A DNA stretch of 64,000 nt from Entamoeba histolytica HM-1:IMSS (taxonomy: Eukaryota > Evosea > Mastigamoebida > Endamoebidae): assembly GCF_000208925.1 (NCBI RefSeq), contig NW_001914920.1, forward strand, positions 1-64,000, written 5' to 3'. The position numbers and the translations under genes were made by a program. How positions within the stretch are numbered: position 1 is the stretch's first letter; each line of letters begins with the position of its first letter. Shown in pieces: positions 29,954-39,083 of the stretch. A model generated the notes under the pieces. The model worked only from the letters and a program-made list of their open reading frames with translations, had not been told where the DNA came from and did not search any database.

Positions 29954-31084
29954 CTACTTTTGGTTCTTAAATTTGACTTTTATTGGTTGTCCATCAAAAA
30001 CTTTATTATTCATAGCTTGCATTGCTTTGTATGCATCACTAGAATCCATATAAGTAACAAAACCAACTCCTTTACATAATTTTGTTGTTGGTTCATATAA
30101 ACAATTGCATTGTTCAATTGCACCAAATTTTGCAAAATTCTTATACAAGAAAAGTTCATTAGTATTTTGAGGTAAATGAGCAATATATAATGTTGCTTTT
30201 TGTTTTTCTTGTGGACGACAAACAGCATCTGGCCAATATCCCATTGGACCAATATAACCTTGTTGATATTGTGGCATTTGAATTCCAGGGTTATACATTG
30301 GTTTTTGTGTATTTGCTGATTGGTTTGGTTGTTGAGCACCAGCCATTGGTTGTAAAAAAAATTGTTGGTACATCATCATTGGATCATTAAACATTTGTGA
30401 AGGAGAATATTTAGGAAGGATTGTTGTAGGTTCTACAGTTTTTCTTAATTCTTTCTTTTTATGAGTTTGTTGGTTTGTAGCTACTTTCACTGTTAATTTA
30501 GTTTTAGTAAGTTCTTGAACCTCTTTATCATTTAAGGCTTCAATTGCTTTATTACCATCTTCAGTTTTTTGATATTTAATAAAAGCAAATCCACGACATT
30601 CATTTGTTTGAGGTTTATAAACAATATCAACACCAATGATTGGTCCAAATGGATCAAAGTATTTATGTATTAATTCTTCAGTTATATCAAAATGAAGATT
30701 AGCCACATAAATAATTAATCCAATTTGAGGTTCTTCATGTTCAGTAAATTCATCAGTATGTTCAGAAATTTCTTGTTTAATTAATGGGTTATGTAATAAT
30801 GGATTTATTAATGGTTGTTGACATGGTTGTTGACATGGTTGGTTAAATATTTCAGCTTTTTCATTAACATTCTTTTCTTTTAAAATTCCTTCTTCTTTTT
30901 TTTCTTCTTCTTTAATTTCATTAATACGCTTTTCTTTTTTAGGTTCTTCTTCATGTTTATCAATTCGAGTATCAACTAATGACTGAGGTGGTTCTAATGG
31001 AATTTGTTTAGACATTTTTGTTTCATCTGATTCAAGAAAATTATTTAATTCTAAAAATTGTTGCTCTTCACTTGAGTCACACAT
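29954..31084 (-). CDS. RNA-binding protein with two RRM domains
   Basis: A 376-residue protein. Residues 1-120 are acidic to charged and low-complexity, with a duplicated PCQQPCQQP. RRM1 (about 128-202) has RNP2 LIIYVANLHF and RNP1 CRGFAFIKY. RRM2 (about 298-372) has RNP2 ATLYIAHLP and RNP1 CKGVGFVTYM. The linker (about 215-290) is Gln/Pro/Met/Asn-rich with GYIGPMGYWP. Both RRMs keep aromatic residues at the RNP positions, so both should bind single-stranded RNA. The layout, with separated RRMs and a Q-rich linker, resembles ELAV/CELF or TIA-type regulators, but orthology cannot be assigned. Confidence 0.85.
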   Translation of the reverse strand: MCDSSEEQQFLELNNFLESDETKMSKQIPLEPPQSLVDTRIDKHEEEPKKEKRINEIKEEEKKEEGILKEKNVNEKAEIFNQPCQQPCQQPLINPLLHNPLIKQEISEHTDEFTEHEEPQIGLIIYVANLHFDITEELIHKYFDPFGPIIGVDIVYKPQTNECRGFAFIKYQKTEDGNKAIEALNDKEVQELTKTKLTVKVATNQQTHKKKELRKTVEPTTILPKYSPSQMFNDPMMMYQQFFLQPMAGAQQPNQSANTQKPMYNPGIQMPQYQQGYIGPMGYWPDAVCRPQEKQKATLYIAHLPQNTNELFLYKNFAKFGAIEQCNCLYEPTTKLCKGVGFVTYMDSSDAYKAMQAMNNKVFDGQPIKVKFKNQK

Positions 31085-31660
31085 AAATTAAAAAGAAGTT
31101 CTTCATTCAAAATCATTAGAAATTAATATACAAAAAAAACAAAACTAAACTAAAATTAGAAAGAAATTATTTGAAACTATTCTCAAAGTTTCAAAATATA
31201 AAATTTTTAAAAAATTAAATAAACAAACTTATTTGATACAAAAAAACTTTCTTCTCTTTCTTTTTTCTTTATTAGAAATACACTTTATTGTTAATTTTAA
31301 TTTTAATACTCTTACTGCAAATTTAATATTTTTATTCATTTATTTCAATATTTAAAAATAAGAAAAAAATTAAATGAAAGAATAAATATAAATTGAAACT
31401 ATAAAAAGTAAACAAAAAAAAGCAATGAACTGATAAGACAACTGTTTTGTTTTTATTCTAATAATCTTCTTCTTTTAATTTTTCAGTTTTTTTTTAATTT
31501 TAATTTTTTATAATTTTAAATAATAAATTATTATAATAAAATATTAATAAAATATTAATAAAAATAATAAAATAATAAAAAAAAAAAAGACAAAAATCAA
31601 AGAAGATGGAAGAAATAATAAAAATGAACTAATAAAGAACTGAAAAAATTTATAATTTTA
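31085..31660. other. divergent upstream region
   Basis: AT-rich sequence between the RRM gene (minus) and a plus-strand gene. The right end contains AATGAACT at 31623-31630, matching the Entamoeba GAAC promoter element, about 31 bp before the ATG at 31661. No other feature is seen. Confidence 0.5.
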
Positions 31661-32731
31661 ATGTTGCATTTATTTATATTAATTGTAATGAGTATAGGAA
31701 GTTTTGCAGAAGAAGAACAAGGAGTGACAGGATTTTTTGTCTCACCAATTTATAAGATAGAAGAGAAAGTAGGAATACTTGAAAGTCGACTTTCTGAAAT
31801 AGAAGATGTAGAGAGACATGTATTAGGCAAATTAGATCAAAGTTCATTAGATTTTAAGAAAGCAATAAGAGCAGCAGATAAAGCTAAAATATCACAAGTT
31901 CAAACATGGTTAAAAAATAAAGAATCTATGTTAATAGAAGAGAAAAAAAGAGTTCTTACTGCAATGAAAAGATTATTAGCAGTACTTCCTGCAGAAGAAC
32001 GATTAGCCATTTTAAGAAGATTAAAAATTGAATATCGATTTAATTCTGTTAAAGAAATGATTCAAGACGCTACTTCTACTAGTGGATTTACTGAACAACA
32101 ACTTCAAGAATTCCATAAACAACAAATTAAAAGAGCAGAAATTGATAAAAAAACTGCTATTGCTAGACAAAAACTCGCTATGGCTGAAATAGAAAAAATT
32201 GAAGCTCAAAAGAAAGCTAAAGAAGCTGAAAAACTTGCTAAAGAAAAAGCTAAACAAAAGAAAACACTTAAATCAGTTAAAATTGAATTAAAAAAAGCTA
32301 AAAAAGCTGAAAAGAAAACAAATGAAGAATTAAATAAAGCAGTTAAAGTTACACAAGAAAAAGCTAAAGCAGCTACTAAAAAAACAGAAACACTTAAACA
32401 ACAAATTAAACAACTTGAAAAAAAACCACTTGACAATAAAGGAAAAGTTAAATTAGCTAAAGTGACTAAACAATTAAAAGAAGCTGAAAAAACTCAAAAA
32501 AAAGAAGCTAAAAAAGTTGAACGTTTAGTTAAGACAAAATATGAAAATAAAGTCGCTAATAAAAAAGCTTCAATTAATAAACTTGAAAAACAAATTAAAA
32601 AAACTACTGGCAATACTAAAAAACAATTACAACAAAAATTAATTAATGCACAAAGTGATTTAAAAACTACTCAAATGAAAATGAATAAAAAAATTAAAGC
32701 AGTAAAAGAGAAAAATAATATTAAGGCTTAA
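31661..32731 (+). CDS. secreted Lys/Glu/Ala-rich coiled-coil protein
   Basis: A 356-residue protein. Residues 1-16 (LHLFILIVMSIGSFA) form a signal peptide. The remainder is almost entirely alpha-helical coiled coil. Residues about 20-150 are a mixed-sequence helix region containing RLLAVLPAEERLAILRRL; from about 160 to the end the sequence is dominated by K, A, E and Q, with heptad-like EKLAKEKAKQKK patterns. There is no membrane anchor and no retention signal. It resembles in composition the lysine- and glutamate-rich KERP surface proteins of E. histolytica, but homology is not shown. A role as a structural, secreted or vesicle-lumen protein is inference. A GAAC element sits just upstream. 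Confidence 0.6.
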   Translation: MLHLFILIVMSIGSFAEEEQGVTGFFVSPIYKIEEKVGILESRLSEIEDVERHVLGKLDQSSLDFKKAIRAADKAKISQVQTWLKNKESMLIEEKKRVLTAMKRLLAVLPAEERLAILRRLKIEYRFNSVKEMIQDATSTSGFTEQQLQEFHKQQIKRAEIDKKTAIARQKLAMAEIEKIEAQKKAKEAEKLAKEKAKQKKTLKSVKIELKKAKKAEKKTNEELNKAVKVTQEKAKAATKKTETLKQQIKQLEKKPLDNKGKVKLAKVTKQLKEAEKTQKKEAKKVERLVKTKYENKVANKKASINKLEKQIKKTTGNTKKQLQQKLINAQSDLKTTQMKMNKKIKAVKEKNNIKA

Positions 32732-33067
32732 ATTGAATTAATTAATTTCTTTTTTTTTGTTATTAATTAATTTATTTGTTATTCTTTTATTAATAAAAAT
32801 TTAGATATTTTTTATTATTATATTATTATTTAATAATATTAAAAAGAATCAATGAAATAATACTAACTTATTTTATTTATTATTTGTAAGAAAATATAAT
32901 TGTGTAAAAATACTAATAGAAAATGAAATAAATTTTAATTAAAATGAAGGAAATTTATAATTGCTAAATAATAATAATTTATTATTATTAAATATTTCTT
33001 TAATATTTCATTTTTATTAAAAAATTTAAATAACAAAAAAAAAATATGTTTTTCTTTTATTTAAATT
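32732..33067. other. AT-rich spacer between convergent genes
   Basis: A 336-bp 3' spacer, nearly all A/T. No feature seen. Confidence 0.6.
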
Positions 33068-33730
33068 CTAACAACAATTTCTTGATGTAGGTTCATTTAT
33101 TCGAAGTGGTGCTTCTGTACATTTAGGGGCTAAAGGTGCAAGGTTTGATGCTATATCTTCAAAAAGATCTGTAATCCCAATATCTTTTAATGCTGATGTT
33201 TCAATAAATCGTGCAGACCATTTATAAGATTTTTGCATTCCTTCTTCTTTTGTAACTCCACGTTGACTATCAACTTTATTTCCAACAATATATACTAATG
33301 TTGATTCCCTATCTGGTACTTCATCAAACCAGTGATCAATATTATTAAATGTTTGTTTATCTAATAAATTAATATTATATTTCATTATTATATACTAATT
33401 TAAACAAACCACTTATATCATATACAATAACTACAACAGATGCTCCTCTAATATAATTTGGAATTAATGAACGATAACGTTCTTGACCTGCTGTATCCCA
33501 TATTTGTAATTCAATTTTTTTATTATCAACATCCATTATTTGAGTAACAAAATCTGTTCCAATAGTTGCCTTTGTCTGTAAACTCTTTTCTCTTTTTTAG
33601 TAAAATATTACTTTCAACAAACATCATAACTCATATCAAAATTCTTCGAAGTAAACCTACCAATAATACATGTCTTTCCAACTGAACAATCTCCAATAAA
33701 AACAACTTTATGTCGACAGATATCTTCCAT
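33068..33730 (-). CDS. Rab6-like small GTPase, three exons
   Basis: Read as three exons on the minus strand: 33730-33623, 33575-33410 and 33360-33068, joined over introns of 47 and 49 nt that both start GTTTGT and end in AG. The product is 188 residues. G1 is GDCSVGKT (13-20), the effector region ATIGTDF, G3 WDTAGQE, G4 GNKVD and G5 ETSA, with a C-terminal dicysteine for prenylation. The order LIPNYIRGASVVVIVYDIS resembles Rab6/RabH, which act in Golgi transport. Without the intron model only the last exon (105 residues from an ATG inside intron 2) would be called, lacking the nucleotide-binding P-loop. The exact Rab subgroup is uncertain. Confidence 0.85.
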
Positions 33731-33943
33731 TTGCAACTATTTGAGCTTTTTGAATTTTTAAGTTTTTTTATTTTGTGTTTTTCTTTTTCATTCAATTTCG
33801 TTTTTGGCTTGTTTTTCTCTCATTCTCAAACAAAAGAAACTTTATGTTAGTATTACTTATTCTTATTTTATGAAAATAAAAACATAAAAATTGTTATTCA
33901 TTATTTCCTATTGAATTGAAAGATTTAAAGAACATTATTCATT

Positions 33944-34507
33944 TTAAAATAGTGCATGTTGAATACACCAATCCGCAATGTCTTCAACTTGAGGAATCTC
34001 ATTTTGTGCAGTTTTAATTGAAAAATATTTAACACTAGATATACAAGATTGAGTTGTGATAAATGACTTTACTGAAAGTTCTACTGTTTGTTGAAGTTGA
34101 TCACTTTTAGTTAAAATAAAACATACTGGAAGGTCTTTATCATCTGAACGTTTAAGTTCTGTAAAAGCATCATACGCTTCATTTAAACGTTGTTCATTTG
34201 AAGAGTCAATACAATAAATAATACAGTTACTTTCATTGAGATATCGTTTCCAAACATTTCTGAATGAGTCTGTACCACCTATGTCCCATAAAGACAATTC
34301 AAATCCACCGTATTGAACAACTTTTGTATTTACTCCAATTGTTGTCATTTCATAAACCTCTTGTAATGGAGTATGACCAATGATAGAACCAAAATATTCT
34401 TCGAAATATGTTTTACCAGCACCATCAATACCTACAATCATTATCTTAAGTGATGGATTTGGTTTTTTTTTACATAATGAAACGACTTCTTTTGCTAAAG
34501 AAAACAT
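33944..34507 (-). CDS. divergent Arf/Arl-family GTPase lacking the switch-II glutamine
   Basis: A 187-residue Ras-fold GTPase of the Arf/Arl type. The P-loop is GIDGAGKT (26-33), a threonine for switch I is in TTIGVNTKVVQYG, and the Arf-type interswitch ends FELSLWDIGG. Odd points: the catalytic Gln of WDxGGQ is Thr (WDIGGTDSF), G4 is TKSD rather than NKxD, and position 2 is Phe, so there is no N-myristoylation. The N-terminal helix (MFSLAKEVVSLCKKK) is amphipathic and could still touch membranes. Slow or absent intrinsic hydrolysis is inferred. SRbeta and other atypical Arf-like proteins are alternatives. Confidence 0.75.
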   Translation of the reverse strand: MFSLAKEVVSLCKKKPNPSLKIMIVGIDGAGKTYFEEYFGSIIGHTPLQEVYEMTTIGVNTKVVQYGGFELSLWDIGGTDSFRNVWKRYLNESNCIIYCIDSSNEQRLNEAYDAFTELKRSDDKDLPVCFILTKSDQLQQTVELSVKSFITTQSCISSVKYFSIKTAQNEIPQVEDIADWCIQHALF

Positions 34508-34648
34508 TGATTTTTCTTGTTTCTTTCTCTGTTTTTATTTTTTTCATATTTTTTATCTTTTGTTTTTTAAAAATACAAAAAATTTGTTTTTAATCAATAA
34601 ACAACCCTTTTCCTTTTCAATTCTTTCTTCTTGTTCAGTACAAAAACT

Positions 34649-36667
34649 ATGAAAGCATTACATCATAATAGATGCATATTAGAAATGAATTATTTAATGA
34701 ATGTTGCTTTATTTATAACTGATTATAAACAAATTATTTTATTTATGCAAGTGTCAAAGAAATGTAAAAATTCAGTACATACAATGAAAGTTAATAGTTT
34801 TTACTCAAAGAATCATATAAATGCTATAATTAATATTTATCATCACCTTCAAACGTTAGATGGAAGAAATAAATTAAAGAAAATTGAGTTGAGGAATTTT
34901 CAACAAATTCAGTTAATTAAAAATCCAAATGAATGTATTCTTAACTACCAAGAAACGTGGAATAAAATAGAGTCAATTATTGTAAGAAAAAAAGCAAATG
35001 TATTATTTAAAAATATAACATCTTTTATTCAATTAAGAAGAATTGAACTTTGGATTGATTCATTAACATATTCTATAGAAACAATAAAAAGAATGAGAAC
35101 AATAAGAACTTTTATTATTCATTGTACTGATTCAAAGAAAATGATAAAACTTCTTCCTTATATTAAAACATTTGAATTTGACCGGATTAATGTAATTGTT
35201 ATTATTCATTCATTTTCAAAAATGTTATTAGATGAATTAAAAGAGATTAAACAAATTAAAGTTGTTTCTTATCTAATTGATCCATTAACAATTGATTGTG
35301 TACTTAAACCATTAAATTCAATTATAGTATCTCCAGACTGTTTTAACAACAAAGAAATTACTTATAAAGTATTAAAACAAATTAATCAAAATTACAATCC
35401 ATCTCTTATAGTTTCTTCAAAATATTCTCCTACAGTTAAATCTTCAAATGTTAAATGTATTGATCTTTCACAGTTAACATCCATTTTTGAATTAAATGTA
35501 AGTATTTTATTTAATGAATATAATCTTTTTATTCCTACTCAATTACTTCGATTAACAATAAATTCAATTAATCCAAATATAATTTTTTCCATAAACAGTC
35601 TTACAGAATTACATTTACAAAATGTTAAGAGAACAAATGAATTAAATTGTGAAAAACTTATACAATTAGAACTTATTTCATGTCAAAATATTAAGTTTAA
35701 TAAAGTCCCTTTATCATTACAATGTATAAATTTAAATTCTTGTTCATCTTGTGTTATTCCAATTTCTTCTTCTTTAAAATCTTTTAGAAGAGAATTTTGT
35801 GAAGAAAATCAGTTTTTAATAACAGAAGTTAATAAGGTGTTTGGTTCTATGTTTAAAGATGATAATTCTGTAATTAGTTATGAGAAAGATAATTTATTAT
35901 ATATTAAAAGTTGTTATGAAATTAATTGTTCTGAGGCACAAGTAAAAGAAGTCATTATCCTTGGTTCAATTAATAAATTTATAAATACTAGAAAATGTTC
36001 AATTAGGTTCAGTGGTTGTGGAAGTTATATTAATGAAATGAAATTATCCACATCAACAAAAGTTATTTGTGAATCAGGAGCAACAATTCAGCATCTAATC
36101 GCTGACTCTATTGATCATTTAATTATAAATGGTGAGATAAAGAAGATATCATGTTCTTCAATAAGAATGATTGAAATAACAGAATTAAAACAATCAATCC
36201 CATTAGAGTGTAAATATTTATGGTTAAAGAATATTAATAAAACAAAAATTAATTTGTCAAAATATAATATAAAACATTTAATACTATGTAATGTATTTTC
36301 CCAATCCCTTTATCTTCCAAACACACTTATGAAAATTGTGTCAAGAAATTCAAAAATTCAAAAGTTTATAAATTTAGAAAATTGTCGTCTTTCAATAAAT
36401 AGAGTTATTAATATGCTTCTTCATATGAATTGTCAATTAACTTCTTTTCCTACTAAAATATCTAAGCTAAAATTAAAAAATATAGAAACAGAATTTATTG
36501 ATTTATCAACGGTACATTGCATTGATATTAAAATTATTTGTTCTACTTGTTTAAGAGAAATACTAGTTTCTGATGTTACACTAAATGTTTATTTTCATAT
36601 GTGCAATGCCAATATTGGTGTTCAAACACTTCAACCTCATCAATTAAATATTCACTATTTTAATTGA
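34649..36667 (+). CDS. Entamoeba leucine-rich-repeat protein with F-box-like N-terminus
   Basis: A 672-residue protein counted from the ATG at 34649; the longer frame begins at a TTG. Residues about 10-55 (LEMNYLMNVALFITDYKQIILFMQVSKKC) match the F-box-like opening shared by a large Entamoeba family. After it come many degenerate leucine-rich segments, with alternating short hydrophobic strands (LIQLELISCQNIKF, LRLTINSINPN, IKHLILCNVFSQSLYLP). No signal peptide or membrane segment occurs. Members are thought to be protein-interaction proteins; an ubiquitin-ligase adaptor role is suggested only by the F-box likeness. The frame is intact and Asn/Lys/Ile-rich like its relatives. Confidence 0.7.
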   Translation: MKALHHNRCILEMNYLMNVALFITDYKQIILFMQVSKKCKNSVHTMKVNSFYSKNHINAIINIYHHLQTLDGRNKLKKIELRNFQQIQLIKNPNECILNYQETWNKIESIIVRKKANVLFKNITSFIQLRRIELWIDSLTYSIETIKRMRTIRTFIIHCTDSKKMIKLLPYIKTFEFDRINVIVIIHSFSKMLLDELKEIKQIKVVSYLIDPLTIDCVLKPLNSIIVSPDCFNNKEITYKVLKQINQNYNPSLIVSSKYSPTVKSSNVKCIDLSQLTSIFELNVSILFNEYNLFIPTQLLRLTINSINPNIIFSINSLTELHLQNVKRTNELNCEKLIQLELISCQNIKFNKVPLSLQCINLNSCSSCVIPISSSLKSFRREFCEENQFLITEVNKVFGSMFKDDNSVISYEKDNLLYIKSCYEINCSEAQVKEVIILGSINKFINTRKCSIRFSGCGSYINEMKLSTSTKVICESGATIQHLIADSIDHLIINGEIKKISCSSIRMIEITELKQSIPLECKYLWLKNINKTKINLSKYNIKHLILCNVFSQSLYLPNTLMKIVSRNSKIQKFINLENCRLSINRVINMLLHMNCQLTSFPTKISKLKLKNIETEFIDLSTVHCIDIKIICSTCLREILVSDVTLNVYFHMCNANIGVQTLQPHQLNIHYFN

Positions 36668-37664
36668 AACTCTTTAAGATTTGGTAAAAATAATATAATG
36701 CTTGGTATTAAGAAGGTTGAGAATGACAATAAAATTATTTTACTAGAGGGGCTATGTTTGTTTAATCAAGAAATGTTGTAATAACCACCTCAATTTATAA
36801 TATGGATGTAAGATTTGAATTAATAAGAATAAAAATAAATAAAATGGTTTTTGTTTATCTTTGTTTTGTACAAAAGAAATAAACAATTTTTGGAGTAGTT
36901 TTCATTTATTTTCTTCATATTCCTTCTTATCAAGTCACTGACTAATTCTTTATTTTTTAATTTCATTTTATTATTAATGTTTAATTCTCTTATTTGTGTT
37001 AGATTTATTGTATCTTTTATTATTCATATTTTTATTATTCATTTTCTCATTTATTAACTTTTTCAGTGTATTTCTTATACTATTTATATTTTATACTTCA
37101 TTTTTAGTAGTATTTCATCTTCCTCTTGTATATCATTGAATATTTATAACTAGGTGTGTGTGTGTTTTACAAAAACAATGATATTATTAATGTTATTGAT
37201 AATATTTTTGTATTGCTTTCAATGAAAAGAAATTAATAAAACTTAATGAAAAATTGAAATGAAAAAATAATGATATTACACTGTATTTTACTGTCATAAC
37301 CATCACAATGGAAATATTCTTCATTAAATACAGATATGGTATAAAGAAGATGTATTGATGTTTTAATAAATGAACAATGAATAAAATACAAACACTCAGA
37401 ATTTATTATAAATAAAGCATCGAAGAAAGAGCAAAATACATAATACTAAAATCATCATCTTTTACTATTTGTAATAAAAACTTAGTTAATTAATGATAAA
37501 TTAACAAGATTATAATTATCAGAAGAATAAGAAGAAAACTCAGTAATTGAATAAGAAAAGAAAATAATCAACAAGGATATACTCTACAAAGGGATTGTGT
37601 AATAAAGTTATATAAAACATAACTAGCAAAGTCTAACAAAAAAAACAAAGAGAAATATAGTCAA
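36668..37664. other. AT-rich intergenic region
   Basis: A 1-kb spacer between convergent genes. It holds a short (gt)5 microsatellite at 37155-37164 and a slightly GC-richer patch at 36710-36785 (aaggttgagaatgac ... taaccacctcaa) that I could not assign to an RNA class. No gene seen. Confidence 0.5.
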
Positions 37665-39083
37665 TTAAAAGAATAAAAATGTGAGTGTAATAGAAAGAAT
37701 AAGAAATACAGAAGAAGAAGAATCAAGATTTGTATAACTAGTTGAGTCAACATCGGTTTTATTGTCTGGTTTGCTTTCAGAAGTATTTGTTGTTTTATTA
37801 TCTTTATGTTCTTCATTATTATCTACTTTTGTATTATTTTGTTCATTTTGTTGTTGATTATTTTGCTCATTGTTATCTGTTTGTCCTTCAGTTTCTTTGT
37901 TATCCTTTGCTTGGTTTCCAGCTACCCCATCATTTCCTTTTTCTCCATCTCCTCCTTTACTATCACTTTTATTATCATCCACACTTCCTTTATTCTCATT
38001 TTCTTTTTGTCCTTCACCAGCTACTCCACTGTCACTTTCTTTTTTTCCTTCACCAGTTGCTCCTTCATTTCCTGCTTGCTCTTTTTGTTCTTTACCTGCC
38101 TCTTGCCCAGAATCTCCTTTTTCACCACCACTTGGTTGTCCTTCTTTTCCACTTTTTCCTGATGAGTCAGAACCACCCACCTCTCCTTTTCCGTTAATGT
38201 TTTGGCTGTTTTGCTCTTGTGTTTGAGAACTACTTGTTCCACTACTTCCTTTGTCAGTCTTTCCACCAGTCTCTCCATTTTCTTTTTGTCCTTGTCCTTC
38301 TTGTCCCACAGTCTGTGATCCACCACTTTCTTGATTCTTCACGTCAGTTTTTTCAGACACTTTACTTCCTTCACTTGTAGTTTCACTACCTCCTTGTCCT
38401 GACGTTCCTGACTCTACTGTATGTTCTGATTCACTCCCTTTTCCTCCCTTGCCTGTTGTTGCACTTCCTGATGCTGAAGGTGCACCAGTTTCAGCACTGT
38501 TTTCTCCACTTGACACTTTCTGGTTTGATGAACTACCTCCACCACTTACTTCTGTTCCTTTGATTGCTTTATTTTCTCCTTCACTTGTTTGACCATTTCC
38601 ACTCCCTTCTTGTTTTTTAGATTCTCCTGTTTCACTATTTTTGGTAGTTGCTTCATTCTGTGCTCCACCTTCAGTATTTCCTTTACTCTTTTCTTCTTCA
38701 TGAGTATTTGTTGCTGTAACTGAAGGTTTTTCTTGGGGTGTGGGTTTTGCTTCTTCAACTTTTAATAGTATATTATCACTGGCGTACTGTCTTTTAGTGT
38801 CACCAGTAGAAAAATAATTTTCAGCTGCTTCAATATCTTCAGTAGTAATAGTACCATGTTTTAGATTCTTACTTGTTCTAAAAACATTACTTTTACTAAC
38901 TCTAATATCTTCTTCTACTTCTTGACTAAAGTCATTATTTTTAGACTTATTTATATTATTAGTAATTGTGTGTGTCGTAACTCTTAGATTTTGACACTCT
39001 TTATCATCTTTAACTCTTTGTTCTTTAAAGAGTTTAGTCTCTATTGCTTCACTAATCAGAATAAGCAATATAAATACAATCAT
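37665..39083 (-). CDS. mucin-like, probably GPI-anchored surface protein
   Basis: A 472-residue protein. Residues 1-16 are a signal peptide (MIVFILLILISEAIET). About 17-130 is a normal-complexity charged domain. From about 131 to 440 the protein is Ser/Gly/Glu/Lys/Gln/Asn/Thr low-complexity with many SG, GE and EG pairs and no fixed repeat unit. The C-terminus (YTNLDSSSSVFLILSITLTFLFF) has a small-residue site followed by a hydrophobic tail, as for GPI anchoring. Acidic Ser-rich GPI proteins carry the proteophosphoglycan and SREHP-type coats of Entamoeba; similarity in composition suggests a comparable surface role. Plus-strand frames through 37.7-38.2 kb are shadows. Confidence 0.65.
   Translation of the reverse strand: MIVFILLILISEAIETKLFKEQRVKDDKECQNLRVTTHTITNNINKSKNNDFSQEVEEDIRVSKSNVFRTSKNLKHGTITTEDIEAAENYFSTGDTKRQYASDNILLKVEEAKPTPQEKPSVTATNTHEEEKSKGNTEGGAQNEATTKNSETGESKKQEGSGNGQTSEGENKAIKGTEVSGGGSSSNQKVSSGENSAETGAPSASGSATTGKGGKGSESEHTVESGTSGQGGSETTSEGSKVSEKTDVKNQESGGSQTVGQEGQGQKENGETGGKTDKGSSGTSSSQTQEQNSQNINGKGEVGGSDSSGKSGKEGQPSGGEKGDSGQEAGKEQKEQAGNEGATGEGKKESDSGVAGEGQKENENKGSVDDNKSDSKGGDGEKGNDGVAGNQAKDNKETEGQTDNNEQNNQQQNEQNNTKVDNNEEHKDNKTTNTSESKPDNKTDVDSTSYTNLDSSSSVFLILSITLTFLFF

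Noticed and set aside
37742..38758. Plus-strand and shifted frames over the mucin-like gene
   Set aside because: Low-complexity coding sequence stays open in all frames; only the minus-strand 472-residue frame has a signal peptide and anchor.
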